Positions 61,155 to 64,000 of a DNA stretch of 64,000 nt are shown piece after piece; the first letter of the stretch is position 1; each line of letters begins with the position of its first letter. The notes under the pieces were generated by a model that had not been told where the DNA came from, did not search any database, and saw nothing but the letters and a program-made list of their open reading frames with translations. Origin of the DNA: Bretschneidera sinensis (lineage: Eukaryota; Streptophyta; Magnoliopsida; Brassicales; Akaniaceae); NCBI GenBank assembly GCA_023935145.1, contig CM043697.1, positions 50,635,001-50,699,000 of the forward strand, in the 5' to 3' direction. A program made the position numbers and the translations under genes.

Positions 61155-61171
61155 TGAGCTTTACAACCTCA
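61155..61171. promoter_or_regulatory. Conserved LTR hairpin (one mismatch)
   Basis: TGAGCTT-tac-AACCTCA, 352 bp from the LTR 3' end. It is the third example of the hairpin at 4842 and 30000. Confidence 0.55.
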
Positions 61172-61756
61172 GTGAATTAAATTTACTAGAAGTACTCAAT
61201 TATATACTTCCAGTCACATCTTATAATTCAATCGTTTCTAATTCACCAATATTAATCATCTATTTCTTTACATACAATAAATCAATATTTCAAATAATCT
61301 TCCAATATTCATTCATCTATTATCTCATGTAATTCAATAATAACATTCTATTATCACTACTCATATCATAATTCTAACCCTTTATCAATCTCTTCTTAAA
61401 TCAATCATCAAACATATCAATTTTTCTTCTCATATATTTAATCGTTTTGAGATTATCAATTCAACATCATTATTTACCTCGTTATGAGGTTCACAGCATA
61501 AAATCGATCAATCAAATAATTTTTATCATATCATACTTTCATATTTATTTCTCATCATATATGTCTCTCTGTGAGATTCATTTGTCTATCAATAATTTCA
61601 CAATCAAGACTGATACTTTAGCATCTCAATCAATAATAATAAAATTATCAAATAAATGAATAAATGTGTTTAAATCATCTTTCTTTCTTTTCATCACATC
61701 ATCTCATTATTTCATATTATCATCTGAGAACGTTTTCCTACATTTCAACATGTTTC

Positions 61757-61935
61757 AGCCAGACCAACTGCCTTCCTGGTCTTTTCGGCTAGACCAGCTG
61801 CCTTTCTGGTCTTTTCAGCTAGACCAGTTGTCTTTCTTGTCTTTTCAGCTAAACTAGCTGCCTTCCTTGTCTTTTCAGCTAGACCAACTGCCTTCCTGGT
61901 CTTTTCAGCTAGACTAGCTGCCTTCTTGGTCTTTT
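61757..61935 (-). repeat. 30-bp minisatellite in the chromovirus LTR
   Basis: Six imperfect 30-bp units with GCCTTCCTGGTCTTTTCAGC on the plus strand, the complement of the array at 29280-29421. Confidence 0.92.
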
Positions 61936-62838
61936 ATTTTATGTATATGAGCAATAATATGAAAACAAGCAACCTGGTCTTTTTATTTTATGCATATGAG
62001 CAATAATATAAAAACAAACATACATTCAGGCATTCAATTCAACTATCTAGCTCTTTCTTAAAATTATTATTTTTATCATATTTATTAAATTGTCTTCTTA
62101 TATATCATATAAATCTTTCAATCATATTTTCAGAAATTTCATATAACTTCCCAGCATATTTTTCATTAACCCATCCTTTTTAAAATATAAATTCTTATAT
62201 AATTAATATTCAATGTACTTTCTAACTCCTAATCAATAAATCAATCAATTTTCATATATAACAGAAAATACATCGTTAAATCATTATAATTCACATATTT
62301 ATTCAAATATCATAAATTCATATTTTTATTGGTCTCGATTACTAAAAGTAAATCTAACTCATCATGTATCACTTAAAGCTACCCGTGAATCACCTCCTTG
62401 CCTTTCTTGCTCTTTTCAGCAATTTCTTGAGATTATTGATCACCAACACCTAATCATAAAGTTTCATAAATCTTACTATTTCATAAATTAATTCGCACAA
62501 TATAATTGTTTAGTTATGAGTCTTATTGAAAATTTACCTCAAATATGATGAAGTCTTTCTATTGTAATTGAATAACTTAACTATCTCTAATATTTGATAA
62601 ATTTCCTTTATAACTTTTTACTCAGAAATTTGAATTGAAGAAAGAAGAAAACCAAACGGGATTTGGTAAGAAATAACAAAACAAAACAAATTTTTATATT
62701 AAACTGTTTTCCCCAACTTTGCCACCGTTCTAGGTGTTTGCCCCCCATTTTAATAGTAAATCTTTTTTATATATATAATTCCATGTAATATCTATCAACT
62801 TACTTCTTTACCCTTACTTTAAGAATACGGGTATTACA

Positions 62839-63550
62839 ATTAGATACAACAGGGCCTTTGTCATGATAAGTAGGAGAAATGGCTTGAAGGTTCATTGATG
62901 GCCCTAGGTTATTGTGATATTTTGCTAGCTAAACATATGGGAATAACAAGGTTTGGTTATTGTTACTGGTATTGGAATGTATAATGTCATTGTAGAATTA
63001 GACTACTATTGCGGTGCATTTAATTCAGAAATCTGATACCAAGTTCCACCAGTATGGGAATGTCATTGAAGATTGTTGATGTTTGTTGAAGGTTGATGGA
63101 TAAACTTCTTTTTTTTGTGAGTTGTTTCATACTTTGTGTGAAAAGAAATGTTGTGCAGGTTTGATTGTTGATTTGAGTTACTTTCACGAGGGTATTATGT
63201 CCTATGCCAACCCACTTATGGGTTTGGGTTCTTTGTTAGTCTCCTTCTCAAGAATCCAGTCCCTAGTTTGTATTTTTATTCTACGTTTGATTGTTTGGAA
63301 TTGGAATTGAGATAGAATCATATATTTTTTTAATATTAAAATTTTTAAAAAATATTAAATTTCACTTCAATTCTAATTTTAAGTTTAAATTTCGGATAAC
63401 CTAACATAGAGTTAGAGATTTTTTTTTAAAAAAGTGCTAAAATGTGAGATTCTCCTCATGGGGTTGCAAAAAGGAAGAAAAAAAATGTGCAAAAAGTCTC
63501 GCTTGCTGAAGAGACGACTGCCTTTCTCCGGGTGACTCGAATTGTGTAAA
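62839..63550. other. Intergenic region upstream of RPS15
   Basis: No gene is supported. The last 100 bp before 63550 are less AT-rich and probably include the RPS15 promoter. Confidence 0.5.
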
Positions 63551-63618
63551 GACCCTAACCCGTAACCCACTCCCTTATCGGAGTACAGTATGAATCATTC
63601 TCAGAATCTACAACCCAC

Positions 63619-63667
63619 AAACCCTAGACATCATAAGACTTTGGTCCCGCGAAACTTGTTAGGGTTT
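63619..63667 (+). promoter_or_regulatory. Two telo-boxes of the RPS15 gene
   Basis: AAACCCTA at 63619-63626 and its reverse complement TAGGGTTT at 63660-63667, 30-77 bp before the start codon. Telo-boxes are typical of plant ribosomal protein and translation-factor promoters or leaders. The related phrase GACCCTAACCC lies at about 63551-63561. Confidence 0.75.
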
Positions 63668-63695
63668 TGCTGCTTCATCTGGAACATCCCTCGAC

Positions 63696-64000
63696 ATGGT
63701 AAGAGCACGAAATCAACGCTCATCTTCATCTGGATCATCCATCAGCAACTCTATTTTTCTCCATTTTACCCGGGAAAAGCGACTTCCGGGCATTTCTTCA
63801 TTTTCTGGGAACCAGGCAGGGTTTAACATTGCTGCTAAGCTGACTTATATATTCCGTTTATTGTTAGGCGGAAACTGTAGCAGATGTTGCCCCAGTGCAG
63901 CCAAAGAAGAGAACGTTCAAGAAGTTTAGTTTCAGAGGCGTCGATTTGGATGCTCTCTCGGACATGTCCACCGATGAACTCATCAAGCTCTTTCCCGCGC
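63696..64000 (+). CDS. RPS15: 40S ribosomal protein S15 (uS19), 5' part
   Basis: Exon 1 ends with the bare start codon ATG at 63696-63698. A 169-bp intron (63699-63867, GTAAGAG...TTAG) follows. Exon 2 begins at 63868 and is open to the window edge (44 codons). The encoded start has a short acidic head, then [18 protein letters not shown] and the phrase DMSTDEL-KLF, which is the conserved N-terminus of eukaryotic S15. The intron sits exactly after the initiator Met, phase 0, a layout common in plant ribosomal protein genes. The protein is part of the small-subunit head near the decoding site. The rest lies to the right of the window. Confidence 0.93.

Larger units (their letters stand above)
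55218..62838 (-). mobile_element. Ty3/gypsy chromovirus element (Tekay-like), 3'-truncated
   Basis: On the minus strand: 5' LTR 62838-60803, decayed primer site, gag-pol 60371-55860 including a chromodomain, polypurine tract (AAGGTGGGTAGAAT) ending at 55839, then only the first 621 bp of the 3' LTR (55838-55218). Both LTR copies start TGTAATACCCG. The chromodomain and pol order place it among chromoviruses. Its right flank ATTAG has no partner, because the other end is lost. Confidence 0.9.
60803..62838 (-). repeat. 5' LTR of the chromovirus
   Basis: 2036 bp, on the minus strand TGTAATACCCG...GGGTTGTTACA. The adjacent inner sequence TGGTATAAAAGTATC is a decayed initiator-Met primer site. Contains a 30-bp minisatellite and the conserved hairpin. 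Homologous to 28490-30397 in opposite orientation. Confidence 0.92.

Noticed and set aside
1..64000. tRNA or rRNA genes
   Set aside because: Only retrotransposon primer-site complements of tRNA ends were seen; no cloverleaf or rRNA sequence was recognised.

Overview
This is nuclear DNA of a flowering plant, most likely a eudicot; the species cannot be named from the sequence. Evidence: an intron-rich NADKc-type NAD kinase gene with GT-AG introns, the first exons of a cytosolic ribosomal protein S15 gene behind telo-box motifs, and dense nested plant transposons (Ty3/gypsy Tat/Athila and chromovirus types, Ty1/copia, CACTA, hAT MITEs, LINE). The base composition is AT-rich and nearly all transposon reading frames are broken.

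Layout. 1-5244: old Ty3/gypsy debris: a minus-strand gag/protease piece, an LTR with an internally deleted gag-RNase H-integrase body, and the 3' part of a chromovirus-type LTR. 5245-9091: first half of a copia element (minus strand) with its 5' LTR. 9092-14746: a foldback MITE abutting a 5.2-kb non-autonomous CACTA element (3-bp target duplication CAC) that holds a hAT MITE and about ten copies of a 160-bp tandem repeat. 15274-16384: broken 'putative plant transposon protein' gene. 16465-23928: a two-LTR copia element with a solo LTR inserted in its gag zinc knuckle (perfect 5-bp duplication GTCAC). 23929-28489: a 5' LTR piece, the second half of the copia element begun at 5245, and a third copia fragment. 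28490-30397: chromovirus LTR. 30398-44110: a LINE fragment split by a 12.2-kb gag-only LTR element, which carries a second gag-only element in opposite orientation. 44700-48713: two diverged direct repeats of unknown identity. 49448-50010: hAT MITE. 50463-54035: NADKc gene (minus strand, 9 exons, 511 codons). 55218-62838: chromovirus element on the minus strand. 63550-64000: start of RPS15.

Only NADKc and RPS15 look like working host genes. No new gene system is visible. The most informative structures are one copia element apparently inserted by an LTR and then split by an inversion (halves at 5245-9091 and 24437-26525, with matching target-site remnants), and two nested gag-only elements that share the same gag/3'-region junction.
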